Source: WLMZ01 sp037139095 (GTDB lineage: Bacteria; Actinomycetota; Acidimicrobiia; Acidimicrobiales; Ilumatobacteraceae). Taken from it: a stretch of DNA of 11,770 nucleotides. The stretch lies in the NCBI GenBank assembly GCA_037139095.1, contig JBAXHD010000063.1, positions 1 through 11,770 of the forward strand, read 5' to 3'. Shown here piece by piece: positions 5,940 through 11,770 of this stretch. A program made the translations under genes and the position numbers. Within the stretch, counting starts at the first letter, position 1. Every line of letters begins with the position of its first letter. The notes beneath the pieces are model-generated. The model made no database searches. It was not told where the DNA came from and saw only the letters and a program-made list of their open reading frames with translations.

Positions 5940-6673
5940 GGCTGCGGCACGCGACCAATAACCAACACCGATTGGCCAAACGGTGGCCGCACGTGCGATT
6001 CGAGCCAGCGAGTTGGTGGCACCACGAAGCGATCGTAGATACCGCTGAGCGCCGAATGCGTTGGACGCTTGCGTAGCAACCGCGCTACCAGCAGCCAAGC
6101 AAAGAACCCCGGCACGTTTACGTAGCGGGCGTCAACAACCTCAAAACCGGCGGCGGTGAAACGATCGCTCAACTCTCGCTTGCGATAGCGACGCACATGG
6201 CCGATCGAGTGATCGAAGTTGCTCATCAACAGTTGAAACGCAGGGCTGTAGACCGCAACGCAACCACCGGGGCGCACCAACGTGCAGAGCTCTCGCAGCG
6301 TGGCTTCGTCGTCTTCGATGTGCTCAAGCACGTTTGACAACACCGCACCATCAAACGGACCAAGCGCGGCGGCATCGCTGGCGTATCCGTGCACCACCGT
6401 GACCCGGTTGTCGCCATGAGTGGTCTGCGCGATTGCTGCACTGCCACGATCGGATGGCTCTACCGCGATCACATGATCAGCAGTCTTCAACAGGGCCAAG
6501 GTAAACGTGCCCACACCGGCGCCAACCTCGAGCACTCGCCCATGCGATGCGGGTTCAACAAGCGAGCGCAGCCACTCGTTGTAATTGGGCACATGCTCGT
6601 CGAGCTCGTCGAGCGTTTGCTCAAGTGCGAGATCGGCCTCAGCGAAGGATGCTCTTTGTCGTCTTGGGGCCAT
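5936..6673 (-). CDS. Class I SAM-dependent methyltransferase
   Basis: A 245-residue Rossmann-fold methyltransferase of the Methyltransf_11/UbiE-like kind. Motif I is RVLEVGAGVGTF (46-57), the acidic ribose-binding residue is Glu72 in VIAVEPS (68-74), and the motif after strand 4 is LSNVLEHIEDDE (112-123), followed by VRPGGCVAVYSPAFQ (133-147). A segment with HVRRYRKREL (159-168) and a hydrophobic stretch (190-200) may shape the acceptor site or touch the membrane; similar proteins occur in polysaccharide clusters next to GT2 enzymes. The start is ATG at 6673 with GAGG five bases upstream. The gene is alone on its strand, converging on the sulfotransferase (stops overlap in TTAG) and diverging from the UDP-sugar operon. 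Acceptor unknown. Confidence 0.85.
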   Translation of the reverse strand: MAPRRQRASFAEADLALEQTLDELDEHVPNYNEWLRSLVEPASHGRVLEVGAGVGTFTLALLKTADHVIAVEPSDRGSAAIAQTTHGDNRVTVVHGYASDAAALGPFDGAVLSNVLEHIEDDEATLRELCTLVRPGGCVAVYSPAFQLLMSNFDHSIGHVRRYRKRELSDRFTAAGFEVVDARYVNVPGFFAWLLVARLLRKRPTHSALSGIYDRFVVPPTRWLESHVRPPFGQSVLVIGRVPQP

Positions 6674-6678
6674 CGGAA

Positions 6679-6682
6679 CCTC
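6679..6682 (-). promoter_or_regulatory. Shine-Dalgarno site of the methyltransferase
   Basis: GAGG on the minus strand, five bases before ATG at 6673. It supports that start for the class I methyltransferase. Confidence 0.55.
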
Positions 6683-6738
6683 ACACTAGTAGGCCGTCCG
6701 TGGCTCACTCGGGTCTGCGCTCGGCTCTAGACTGGCGC

Positions 6739-6754
6739 AGCCCTTGGGAGGGCT
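6739..6754 (+). other. Hairpin in the leader of the UDP-sugar operon
   Basis: AGCCCT and AGGGCT form a perfect 6-bp GC-rich stem with a TGGG loop, followed by TTTG, 22 bases upstream of the dehydrogenase start. The T-run is too short for a strong terminator. It could be a leader structure or chance. It also covers the TTG at 6744 that would extend the dehydrogenase frame. Confidence 0.3.
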
Positions 6755-6762
6755 TTGTCAGC

Positions 6763-6766
6763 AAGG
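6763..6766 (+). promoter_or_regulatory. Shine-Dalgarno site of the dehydrogenase
   Basis: AAGG followed by TGAAGGGCAC before ATG at 6777; GAAGGG at 6768-6773 is a second, closer purine-rich run. Either supports ATG 6777 over the upstream TTG at 6744. Confidence 0.5.
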
Positions 6767-6776
6767 TGAAGGGCAC

Positions 6777-8045
6777 ATGGGTTCACGAATCGCAATCATC
6801 GGCACTGGCTACGTCGGTCTCACGACCGGTGCTTGCTTTGCCCACCTTGGTCATCATGTGGTGTGCGCCGACATCGACCCAGCCCGCATCGAGCGGCTCA
6901 GCAAGGGCATCTTGCCTATCTACGAGCCAGGCCTGCAAGAGATCGTCGAGGCGGGCATCGCCAGTGGCCACCTGCGGTTCGTCGTGGGCGCTGCCACCGC
7001 GGCCAGAGACTGCGAGTTTGCCTACCTGTGCGTACAGACCCCACAGGGTGACGACGGCGCGGCCGACCTCACCTATCTGCAACAGGCGGCCGCCGAGATT
7101 GCATCGGTGCTTCCAGCAAACGCCGTGGTCGTGAACAAATCAACCGTGCCGGTCGGGTCTACAAAGGTGGTCGAGCGTGTGCTCAACCGTCACGATGTTT
7201 CGGTGGTCTCAAACCCCGAGTTCTTGCGCGAAGGCTCGGCGGTTAGCGACTTCCTGAAGCCCGACCGAGTTGTCATTGGCAGCGACGATCCCAGCGCGGC
7301 TACTCGCGTGGCCGATCTGTACTCCACCACAAGCACACATCTCATCGTTACCGACCCAGCGTCGGCCGAGACCATCAAGTACGCGGCCAACGCGTTCTTG
7401 GCAACGAAGATCTCGTTTGTCAATGCTGTGGCCGCCGTGTGCGAAGCCGTTGGCGCCGACGTCATCGATGTAGTGCTCGGGCTCGGCTACGACAAGCGCA
7501 TCGGACACGAGTTCCTTCGCCCCGGTCCAGGCTGGGGCGGCAGCTGCTTCCCGAAAGACACCCGCGCGATGGTCAAGATCGCCGAAGACGCCGGCTACGA
7601 CTTCAGCTTGCTTAAGGGTGTTGTCGTGGTCAACGACGAACAGCGCGAACGCATGGTCGCCAAAGTCGAGCGTGCCGTTGGCGGCAACCTGCAAGGCGCT
7701 GTTGTCGCCGCATGGGGTCTCACGTTCAAGGCCAACACCGACGACCTTCGCGAGTCACCGGCAATTGCGATCATCACCGAGCTCATCGCCAAGGGCGCCA
7801 TCGTCAAGGCCTATGACCCACAAGTGAAATCGCACCCCACCATCACGGTCGGCGCCGATGCCTACGAGGTGTGCGATCTCGCCGATGCGCTTGTGGTGCT
7901 TACCGAGTGGGATGAATTCCGTTGGCTCGATCTGGCCGAAGCCAAGCGACGCCTGCGCGGCTCCAGCATCGTTGACACGCGCAACCTGCTCGACCGTTCA
8001 GCCGCCATTCGCCTCGGCTTTAACTACCAAGGCGTCGGCCGATGA
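6777..8045 (+). CDS. ugd: UDP-glucose 6-dehydrogenase
   Basis: A 422-residue NAD-dependent dehydrogenase that oxidises UDP-glucose to UDP-glucuronate with two NAD+, in the cytoplasm. The N-terminal Rossmann motif is IAIIGTGYVGL (5-15), GxGxxG at 9-14. NKSTVPVGST (120-129), NPEFLREGSA (146-155) and AETIKYAANAFLATK (197-211) are the family signatures, with Lys201 in the active site. The catalytic Cys257 lies in GPGWGGSCFPKD (250-261). The C-terminal UDP-binding domain has WGLTFKANTDDLRESPA (313-329). All key residues and the full length are present. I chose ATG at 6777 because the glycine-rich loop then sits eight residues in and a Shine-Dalgarno site precedes it; a TTG at 6744 would add eleven unlikely residues. 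Its stop overlaps the next start in ATGA, so it is co-translated with the decarboxylase that uses its product. Confidence 0.96.
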   Translation: MGSRIAIIGTGYVGLTTGACFAHLGHHVVCADIDPARIERLSKGILPIYEPGLQEIVEAGIASGHLRFVVGAATAARDCEFAYLCVQTPQGDDGAADLTYLQQAAAEIASVLPANAVVVNKSTVPVGSTKVVERVLNRHDVSVVSNPEFLREGSAVSDFLKPDRVVIGSDDPSAATRVADLYSTTSTHLIVTDPASAETIKYAANAFLATKISFVNAVAAVCEAVGADVIDVVLGLGYDKRIGHEFLRPGPGWGGSCFPKDTRAMVKIAEDAGYDFSLLKGVVVVNDEQRERMVAKVERAVGGNLQGAVVAAWGLTFKANTDDLRESPAIAIITELIAKGAIVKAYDPQVKSHPTITVGADAYEVCDLADALVVLTEWDEFRWLDLAEAKRRLRGSSIVDTRNLLDRSAAIRLGFNYQGVGR

Positions 8046-8992
8046 ACTATCGCGTGCTCATCGCTGGCGGCGCTGGGTTCATCGGTTCGCATCTGGCCGA
8101 CGCTCTGCTTGCACGCGGCGACGAAGTGATCGCAGTCGACAACTTCATCACCGGCCGCCCCGAGAACATCGAGCATCTCGCCGACCATCCCAACTTCTTG
8201 TTCCTCGAGCAAGATGTCACCGAGCAGTTGTTCATCGACGGATACATCGATGCAGTGATGGATCTCGCCAGTCCCGCATCGCCCACCGACTTCGCCAGCA
8301 TCCCGCTCGAGATTCTTGATGTCGGAAGCACGGGCACACGTAACCTGCTCGACCTAGCGGTCATCAAAGACGCTCGTTTCTTTTTGGCCAGCACCAGCGA
8401 GGTCTACGGCGACCCGCTCGTGCACCCGCAGCCCGAGTCATATTGGGGCAACGTGAGCAGCATCGGTCCGCGCAGTTGCTACGACGAAGCAAAGCGCTTC
8501 TCCGAAGCAATCACCATGGCGTATCACCGCGTGCACGACCTCGAAGTTCGCATCGTGCGCATCTTCAATACCTATGGCCCGCGCATGCGTCCCGACGATG
8601 GTCGCGTGGTTGGCAACTTCATCTGCCAAGCGTTGCAAGGTGAACCGATCACCTTGTTTGGCGACGGCAGCCAGACCCGCAGCTTTTGCTACGTAGCCGA
8701 CGAAGTACGCGGCCTCATCGCTGTGCTCGATGGCCCGCTGACCGGCCCCATCAACGTGGGTAACCCCGGCGAGTTCACCATGCGCCAACTCGCCGAACTC
8801 GTGGTCGAACTCACCGGCACCTCAAGCGAGATCATCACGATGCCGCTGCCCGCCGAACGCGAAGGCGATCCGATGCAGCGCTGCCCCGACATCTCGTTGA
8901 TCACCTCCGAACTCGGATGGACCCCCACCGTGTCGCTACGCGATGGCCTCATCCCCATGATCGACGCAATCCGCGACGAACTGTCGCTGTAA
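8042..8992 (+). CDS. uxs: UDP-glucuronate decarboxylase (UDP-xylose synthase)
   Basis: A 316-residue short-chain dehydrogenase/reductase that oxidises, decarboxylates and re-reduces UDP-glucuronate to UDP-xylose with bound NAD+. Diagnostic features of the UXS group: GGAGFIGSHL (9-18), VDNFITGRPENIEHL (32-46), DLASPASP (74-81), STSEVYGDPLVHPQ (117-130), IGPRSCYDEAKR (141-152) with the Tyr147/Lys151 pair, and IFNTYGPRMRPDDGRVVGNF (174-193). SQTRSFCYVAD (210-220) and EGDPMQRCPDIS (274-285) follow. These fit UXS better than dTDP-glucose dehydratase or GalE. The ATG overlaps the dehydrogenase stop by 4 bp, which places the UDP-GlcA-making and UDP-GlcA-using enzymes side by side. No N-terminal membrane anchor is present, as expected for a soluble bacterial form. 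Confidence 0.93.
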   Translation: MNYRVLIAGGAGFIGSHLADALLARGDEVIAVDNFITGRPENIEHLADHPNFLFLEQDVTEQLFIDGYIDAVMDLASPASPTDFASIPLEILDVGSTGTRNLLDLAVIKDARFFLASTSEVYGDPLVHPQPESYWGNVSSIGPRSCYDEAKRFSEAITMAYHRVHDLEVRIVRIFNTYGPRMRPDDGRVVGNFICQALQGEPITLFGDGSQTRSFCYVADEVRGLIAVLDGPLTGPINVGNPGEFTMRQLAELVVELTGTSSEIITMPLPAEREGDPMQRCPDISLITSELGWTPTVSLRDGLIPMIDAIRDELSL

Positions 8993-9013
8993 CCACCCCA
9001 CACACGTATACCC

Positions 9014-9019
9014 AAGGAG
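9014..9019 (+). promoter_or_regulatory. Shine-Dalgarno site of galE
   Basis: AAGGAG six bases before ATG at 9026, the strongest ribosome site in the window. The epimerase is the only gene of this operon not overlapped by its upstream neighbour (33-base gap), which explains why it needs its own site. Confidence 0.7.
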
Positions 9020-9025
9020 ACCAAC

Positions 9026-10009
9026 ATGACAGTGCTCGTCTCTGGCGGGGCCGGCTACATCGGCTCTCACACGGTGCGCCAACTGCGCAGCCTCGGCCGC
9101 GACGTGGTGGTGCTCGATTCGCTCGACACTGGCCATGCCCAAGCCGTGCTCGATGCGCCGCTCATCGTTGGCAACATCGCCGATGCCGAACTGGTGAACC
9201 AAGTGTGCGGCGATCACAAGGTGACCTCGGTGGTGCACTTCGCTGCTCACAAAGCCGTGGGCGAATCAATGCAGAACCCGGCGAAGTACTGGCGCAACAA
9301 CGTCGACGGTTCAGCTCGCTTCGTCGATGCATTGCTGCACGCCGGCGTGAAGCAGTTCGTGTTCTCATCGTCGTGCTCGGTGTACGGCACGCCCGCCGTT
9401 GTGCCCGTCAGCGAAGCCGCCCCGATTGATCCCGAAAGCGTCTATGCCGAAACGAAGGCGATGACCGAGCGGGTGCTGCGGTGGTACGGCGTTACCTCAG
9501 GTCTGCGCTCGGTGAGCCTGCGCTACTTCAACGCCGCTGGCGCCAGCCTCGACAACGCAATCGGCGAAGACTGGACCCACAGCGCCAACCTGATTCCTGT
9601 GGTGATGAAAGCCGCGATGGGCATGGCCCCAGCCGTGCAGATCTTCGGCACCGACTACCCCACGCCCGACGGCACCGCGATTCGCGATTACATCCATGTC
9701 GAAGATCTCGCTAACGCGCATGTGCTGTCGCTTGCCTACCTCGCTGATGGCGGCGACACCATTGCTCTCAACGTGGGCACCGGCGTGGGCAGCAGCGTGT
9801 TCGATGTTGTGCACGCCACCGAACGAATCGGCAAAGTCACCGTTCCCACCACACTCGCCCCTCGGCGGGCGGGCGACCCGGTGAGCACCTACAGCGATCC
9901 AACGCTGGTGCGCAGCACACTCGGTTGGACCCCCGAGCACAGCCTCGACACCATCATCGAAACGGCATGGCGTTGGCATTCAACACACCCGAACGGTTAC
10001 GCAACGTGA
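9026..10009 (+). CDS. galE: UDP-glucose 4-epimerase
   Basis: A 327-residue SDR epimerase that interconverts UDP-glucose and UDP-galactose (Leloir pathway) in the cytoplasm. Motifs: VSGGAGYIGSHTV (5-17) for NAD+, DSLDTGH (31-37), HFAAHKAVGESMQNP (71-85), FSSSCSVYGTP (113-123), SVYAETKAMTE (138-148) with catalytic Tyr140/Lys144, LRYFNAAGAS (165-174), and GTAIRDYIHVEDLANAH (216-232), which is highly typical of GalE. Length matches the family (about 330). It is joined to the UDP-GlcA/UDP-Xyl genes, so it may serve surface glycan synthesis rather than galactose use; some relatives also accept UDP-GlcNAc or, in related branches, UDP-xylose (giving UDP-arabinose), and sequence alone does not settle this. 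The stop overlaps the following glycosyltransferase start. Confidence 0.93.
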   Translation: MTVLVSGGAGYIGSHTVRQLRSLGRDVVVLDSLDTGHAQAVLDAPLIVGNIADAELVNQVCGDHKVTSVVHFAAHKAVGESMQNPAKYWRNNVDGSARFVDALLHAGVKQFVFSSSCSVYGTPAVVPVSEAAPIDPESVYAETKAMTERVLRWYGVTSGLRSVSLRYFNAAGASLDNAIGEDWTHSANLIPVVMKAAMGMAPAVQIFGTDYPTPDGTAIRDYIHVEDLANAHVLSLAYLADGGDTIALNVGTGVGSSVFDVVHATERIGKVTVPTTLAPRRAGDPVSTYSDPTLVRSTLGWTPEHSLDTIIETAWRWHSTHPNGYAT

Positions 10010-10998
10010 CATCGCCCACCGTCACGGCAGTGGTAGTCGTGCACGGTTCAACCGCGAGCACGGTTCATTCGTGTGTGCAGTCGCTACTCGACTCCGAGGG
10101 CCTCGACATCCGCGTGGTCCTCGTCGACAATGCCTCCCCTGACCGTGGCGCAGCTTGTGCCGAGTGGCGTACGCATTCGCGCGTGCAACTGATCACCTCG
10201 CCTCGCAACGACGGCTTCGCCAGCGGTGTGAACATCGGCCTCACCGCGCGCCGCGATGGCGACGCAATCGTGTTGCTCAACGACGACGCCACAGTCGCCC
10301 CTGATGCGCTCGCTCTCTGCGTCGCAGCGCTTGCGGCCGACCCAACCATCGTGGCCGTCGCACCGCGCGTGATGCTCGCCAATCAGCCCGATCTCATCGA
10401 CAGCATCGGCGTCGTTATCCGCCCCAATGGCGAAGCGTTTAACGCATTCATCGGTCAGCGCTGGAACAACCAGGTGGCTAACGGTGCCGACGTATTGGGA
10501 CCATGTTTCAGCGCGGCAATGTTCCGCAGCGACGCTTTCGATGCTGCCATCGTCGGTCCGCTCGACGAGCGTTACCGCTTGTACTACGAAGACATCGACT
10601 GGGTGCTGCGCGCCCGGCGCGCTGGCTACCGCATTGTGGCCGCCACCAACGCGGTGGTGTTTCACCAACACGCCGCGTCCACTCGGCTTCTTGGCGAGCC
10701 CGCCCGCTACGAACTCGTGCAGCGCAATCTGCTGTTGTGCGCGGCGAAGAACTTCACCCTGCAATCGGCACTTCGCGTGTGGGGCTTTCGACTCATCGTG
10801 CACGCCAAGGGCATCATCACCGGCCCCTACCGCGCACAACGCATCCGCTCAATCGGCCGTGCGTTGGTTGCGTTGCCTTCAGCACTGGCGGCTCGACGCA
10901 AACTTCCCCGCCGACGCGCAGCTACCGAGGCATCGCTGTTCGCATACTCCGCCGGACTCTCGCCAAACTTCAATACCGACACCTACCGCGCTTTATAA
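10006..10998 (+). CDS. GT2 glycosyltransferase (rhamnosyltransferase-like)
   Basis: A 330-residue family 2 glycosyltransferase of the WbbL/GlfT1-like group, which add a sugar from a nucleotide donor to a lipid-linked or growing glycan. Motifs: TAVVVVHGSTAST near the N-terminus, VVLVDNASPD (37-46), NDGFASGVNIGL (68-79), IVLLNDDATVAPDAL (88-102) with the metal-binding NDD in place of DxD, and YYEDIDWVLRARRAGY (193-208) holding the likely catalytic acidic residues, then FHQHAAS (219-225). The C-terminal part is basic with no clear membrane helix. The frame is open from 9925, but I chose GTG at 10006 because it overlaps the galE stop in GTGA and puts the first strand at the usual distance; earlier starts add odd His/Arg-rich sequence. 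Donor could be UDP-Xyl, UDP-Gal or UDP-GlcA from this operon (inference). Confidence 0.88.
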   Translation: MTSPTVTAVVVVHGSTASTVHSCVQSLLDSEGLDIRVVLVDNASPDRGAACAEWRTHSRVQLITSPRNDGFASGVNIGLTARRDGDAIVLLNDDATVAPDALALCVAALAADPTIVAVAPRVMLANQPDLIDSIGVVIRPNGEAFNAFIGQRWNNQVANGADVLGPCFSAAMFRSDAFDAAIVGPLDERYRLYYEDIDWVLRARRAGYRIVAATNAVVFHQHAASTRLLGEPARYELVQRNLLLCAAKNFTLQSALRVWGFRLIVHAKGIITGPYRAQRIRSIGRALVALPSALAARRKLPRRRAATEASLFAYSAGLSPNFNTDTYRAL

Positions 10999-11002
10999 AG
11001 CG
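10989..11002. repeat. Palindrome over the glycosyltransferase stop
   Basis: CGCTTTATAAAGCG is a perfect 14-bp palindrome containing the TAA stop of the plus-strand glycosyltransferase. As RNA it could form only a short 5-bp stem. With the hairpin next to it, it marks the convergent junction. Confidence 0.35.
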
Positions 11003-11004
11003 TG

Positions 11005-11025
11005 AGCGCACGTCAACCGTGCGCT
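11005..11025. terminator. Candidate bidirectional hairpin between convergent genes
   Basis: AGCGCACG and CGTGCGCT form a perfect 8-bp stem with a TCAAC loop. It lies 6 bases after the glycosyltransferase stop and overlaps the stop of the convergent PIN toxin gene. There is no clear T-run on either side (the minus side has a short TTTATAAA), so it is a weak intrinsic terminator at best, but GC-rich stems without long U-tracts are common in high-GC bacteria. Confidence 0.4.
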
Positions 11026-11452
11026 ACTTGCGTGGATCGGGCAAATCGGCTGGGTAGGTGATGTCGATTTCGACAATCGACTTCGGAAAGTCCTTCGAGT
11101 TGTTCGTAATGAATCGGTCGGCTCCGGCGATTACAGCCGACGCAAGATGCGTCGCATCTGCTGCTCGCAGCCCGTACGACGCTGCAAGTGCCGTGGCGAG
11201 TTCGGCGGTGGCTTGATCTACCGGACGCAGATCGAGCCGCGCAAGCAGCGCGCCAAGTTCTTCCAACTCATTGCTGGCGTTGTCACGCATTGGCTTCGCC
11301 AACAACTCGGGCAACAACAACACCGACCCCATGCCTGCCGAGGCATCGGAGTCAGCGGCAGGTGCCTCCGCGAACAGTGCTCGCACCCGACGGCCGAGCG
11401 CGTGTCCCCTCACCGCTGCGTAGATCAGCACATCAGCATCGAAGGCATCCAT
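11024..11452 (-). CDS. vapC: PIN-domain toxin of a type II toxin-antitoxin pair
   Basis: A 142-residue PIN-domain ribonuclease of the VapC kind, which cleaves RNA with a metal ion held by conserved acidic residues. Visible acids: Asp5 and Asp7 in FDADVLIYAA (4-13), Glu49 in LLLPELLAKP (45-54), Asp99 in LRAADATHLASAVIAGADRF (95-114), and the closing FITNNSKDFP (114-123). The fold order and length suit the family. A slightly long acidic loop (AEAPAADSDASAGMG) follows the second helix. The ATG is 10 bases after the antitoxin stop, the usual antitoxin-first order. No strong Shine-Dalgarno site is seen, so translation may depend on the antitoxin gene. VapC is used here as a family label; the RNA target is unknown. 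Confidence 0.85.
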   Translation of the reverse strand: MDAFDADVLIYAAVRGHALGRRVRALFAEAPAADSDASAGMGSVLLLPELLAKPMRDNASNELEELGALLARLDLRPVDQATAELATALAASYGLRAADATHLASAVIAGADRFITNNSKDFPKSIVEIDITYPADLPDPRK

Positions 11453-11462
11453 ACTGCGGGAC

Positions 11463-11756
11463 TCAGCCCCGCGAACGGGACGACTGCACGTGGTTCACAA
11501 GGCTCTCGGCACGTTTACGACTGACGCCGGGCGCGGCGTTCAAGCTGCTGCGTCGTCCCTGTTCGAGGATCTCGTGCACCTGCGCGGCGCGGCCCAGTGC
11601 CTGATCGGCGCGGCGCAGTCGCAATGTGTCGGGACGCACCATCACGGCGACCGGCACCCCATGCCGAGTGAGCGTGACCTCATCGCCACCAAGAACACGA
11701 TCGAGCAGTTCAGGCAAGATCGCTCTCGCCTCGCTCATGGTTACGGTCGTCGACAT
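11463..11756 (-). CDS. Phd/YefM-family antitoxin
   Basis: A 97-residue antitoxin. Its N-terminal half has the Phd/YefM pattern: TVTMSEARAILPELLDRVL (5-23), GGDEVTLTRHGVPVAVMV (23-40), the DNA-binding dimer domain. The C-terminal half is basic and Arg/Ser-rich, expected to be disordered until it wraps the toxin; it is a little longer than many relatives. I chose ATG at 11756; TTG at 11762 would add two residues. It precedes the PIN toxin by 10 bases and should repress the shared promoter, most of which lies beyond the right edge of the window. The 8-bp palindrome GACATGTC (11752-11759) covers the start codon and could be part of the operator. Confidence 0.85.
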   Translation of the reverse strand: MSTTVTMSEARAILPELLDRVLGGDEVTLTRHGVPVAVMVRPDTLRLRRADQALGRAAQVHEILEQGRRSSLNAAPGVSRKRAESLVNHVQSSRSRG

Positions 11757-11770
11757 GTCCAAAATGTACA

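Noticed and set aside
5466..6098. A 210-codon minus-strand open frame spanning sulfotransferase and methyltransferase
   Set aside because: It runs antisense to the sulfotransferase motifs and out of frame with the methyltransferase. Both overlapped genes have strong motifs.
6744..6776. TTG-initiated extension of the UDP-glucose dehydrogenase
   Set aside because: It would add eleven residues before the Rossmann motif, and AAGG/GAAGGG precede ATG 6777.
8042..8992. dTDP-glucose 4,6-dehydratase as an alternative for the decarboxylase
   Set aside because: The segments DLASPASP, STSEVYGDPLVHPQ and IGPRSCYDEAKR are those of the UDP-glucuronate decarboxylase group, and the gene is coupled to the UDP-glucuronate-making enzyme.
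9925..10005. Upstream starts (ATG 9925 or 9967) for the GT2 glycosyltransferase
   Set aside because: They overlap the end of galE by up to 85 bases and add atypical sequence. GTG 10006 overlaps the galE stop in GTGA and fits the fold.
1..11770. CRISPR array, tRNA, rRNA, insertion sequence or integrase
   Set aside because: I found no regularly spaced repeats, no cloverleaf-like segment, no transposase or recombinase motif and no terminal inverted repeats.

Overview
The window is about 60% G+C by eye, densely packed, with GTG starts and frequent ATGA/GTGA gene overlaps. It looks like a carbohydrate or cell-surface glycan locus of a high-GC Gram-positive bacterium. An actinobacterium of the Acidimicrobiia type is my best guess from style and protein flavour only; no rRNA or marker gene is present to prove it.

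Layout. (1) 159-5090, minus strand, read right to left: a polyprenol-phosphate sugar transferase-like GT2, a DUF2304 membrane protein, a possible 30-codon linking ORF, a 789-residue two-domain glycosyltransferase, an 88-residue coiled-coil protein, and an FkbM methyltransferase ending in four exact 21-residue coiled-coil repeats. Every junction overlaps by 4-8 bases if the 30-codon ORF is counted, so the block looks like one translationally coupled operon. (2) 5091-5294: a divergent control region with a perfect 9+3+9 palindrome and a 14-bp direct repeat. (3) 5295-5939, plus: a small sulfotransferase-like P-loop protein, convergent with and overlapping by 4 bp a class I SAM methyltransferase (5936-6673, minus). 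(4) 6777-10998, plus: UDP-glucose 6-dehydrogenase, UDP-glucuronate decarboxylase (UDP-xylose synthase), UDP-glucose 4-epimerase and a GT2 glycosyltransferase. (5) 11024-11756, minus: a PIN-domain toxin and a Phd/YefM-type antitoxin, separated from the glycan genes by a hairpin-rich convergent junction.

How they fit. The plus-strand operon supplies UDP-GlcA, UDP-Xyl and UDP-Gal from UDP-Glc, and a GT2 that could use one of them. The minus-strand operon supplies a lipid-linked sugar donor system, a bifunctional glycosyltransferase and an FkbM methyltransferase. The sulfotransferase and second methyltransferase suggest the glycan or glycolipid is further decorated. The most interesting idea is that the two-domain transferase plus the coiled-coil methyltransferase form a polymerase/terminator pair with a coiled-coil length ruler, analogous in architecture to WbdA/WbdD of E. 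coli O9a. That is inference by analogy. The toxin-antitoxin pair is an unrelated accessory module.
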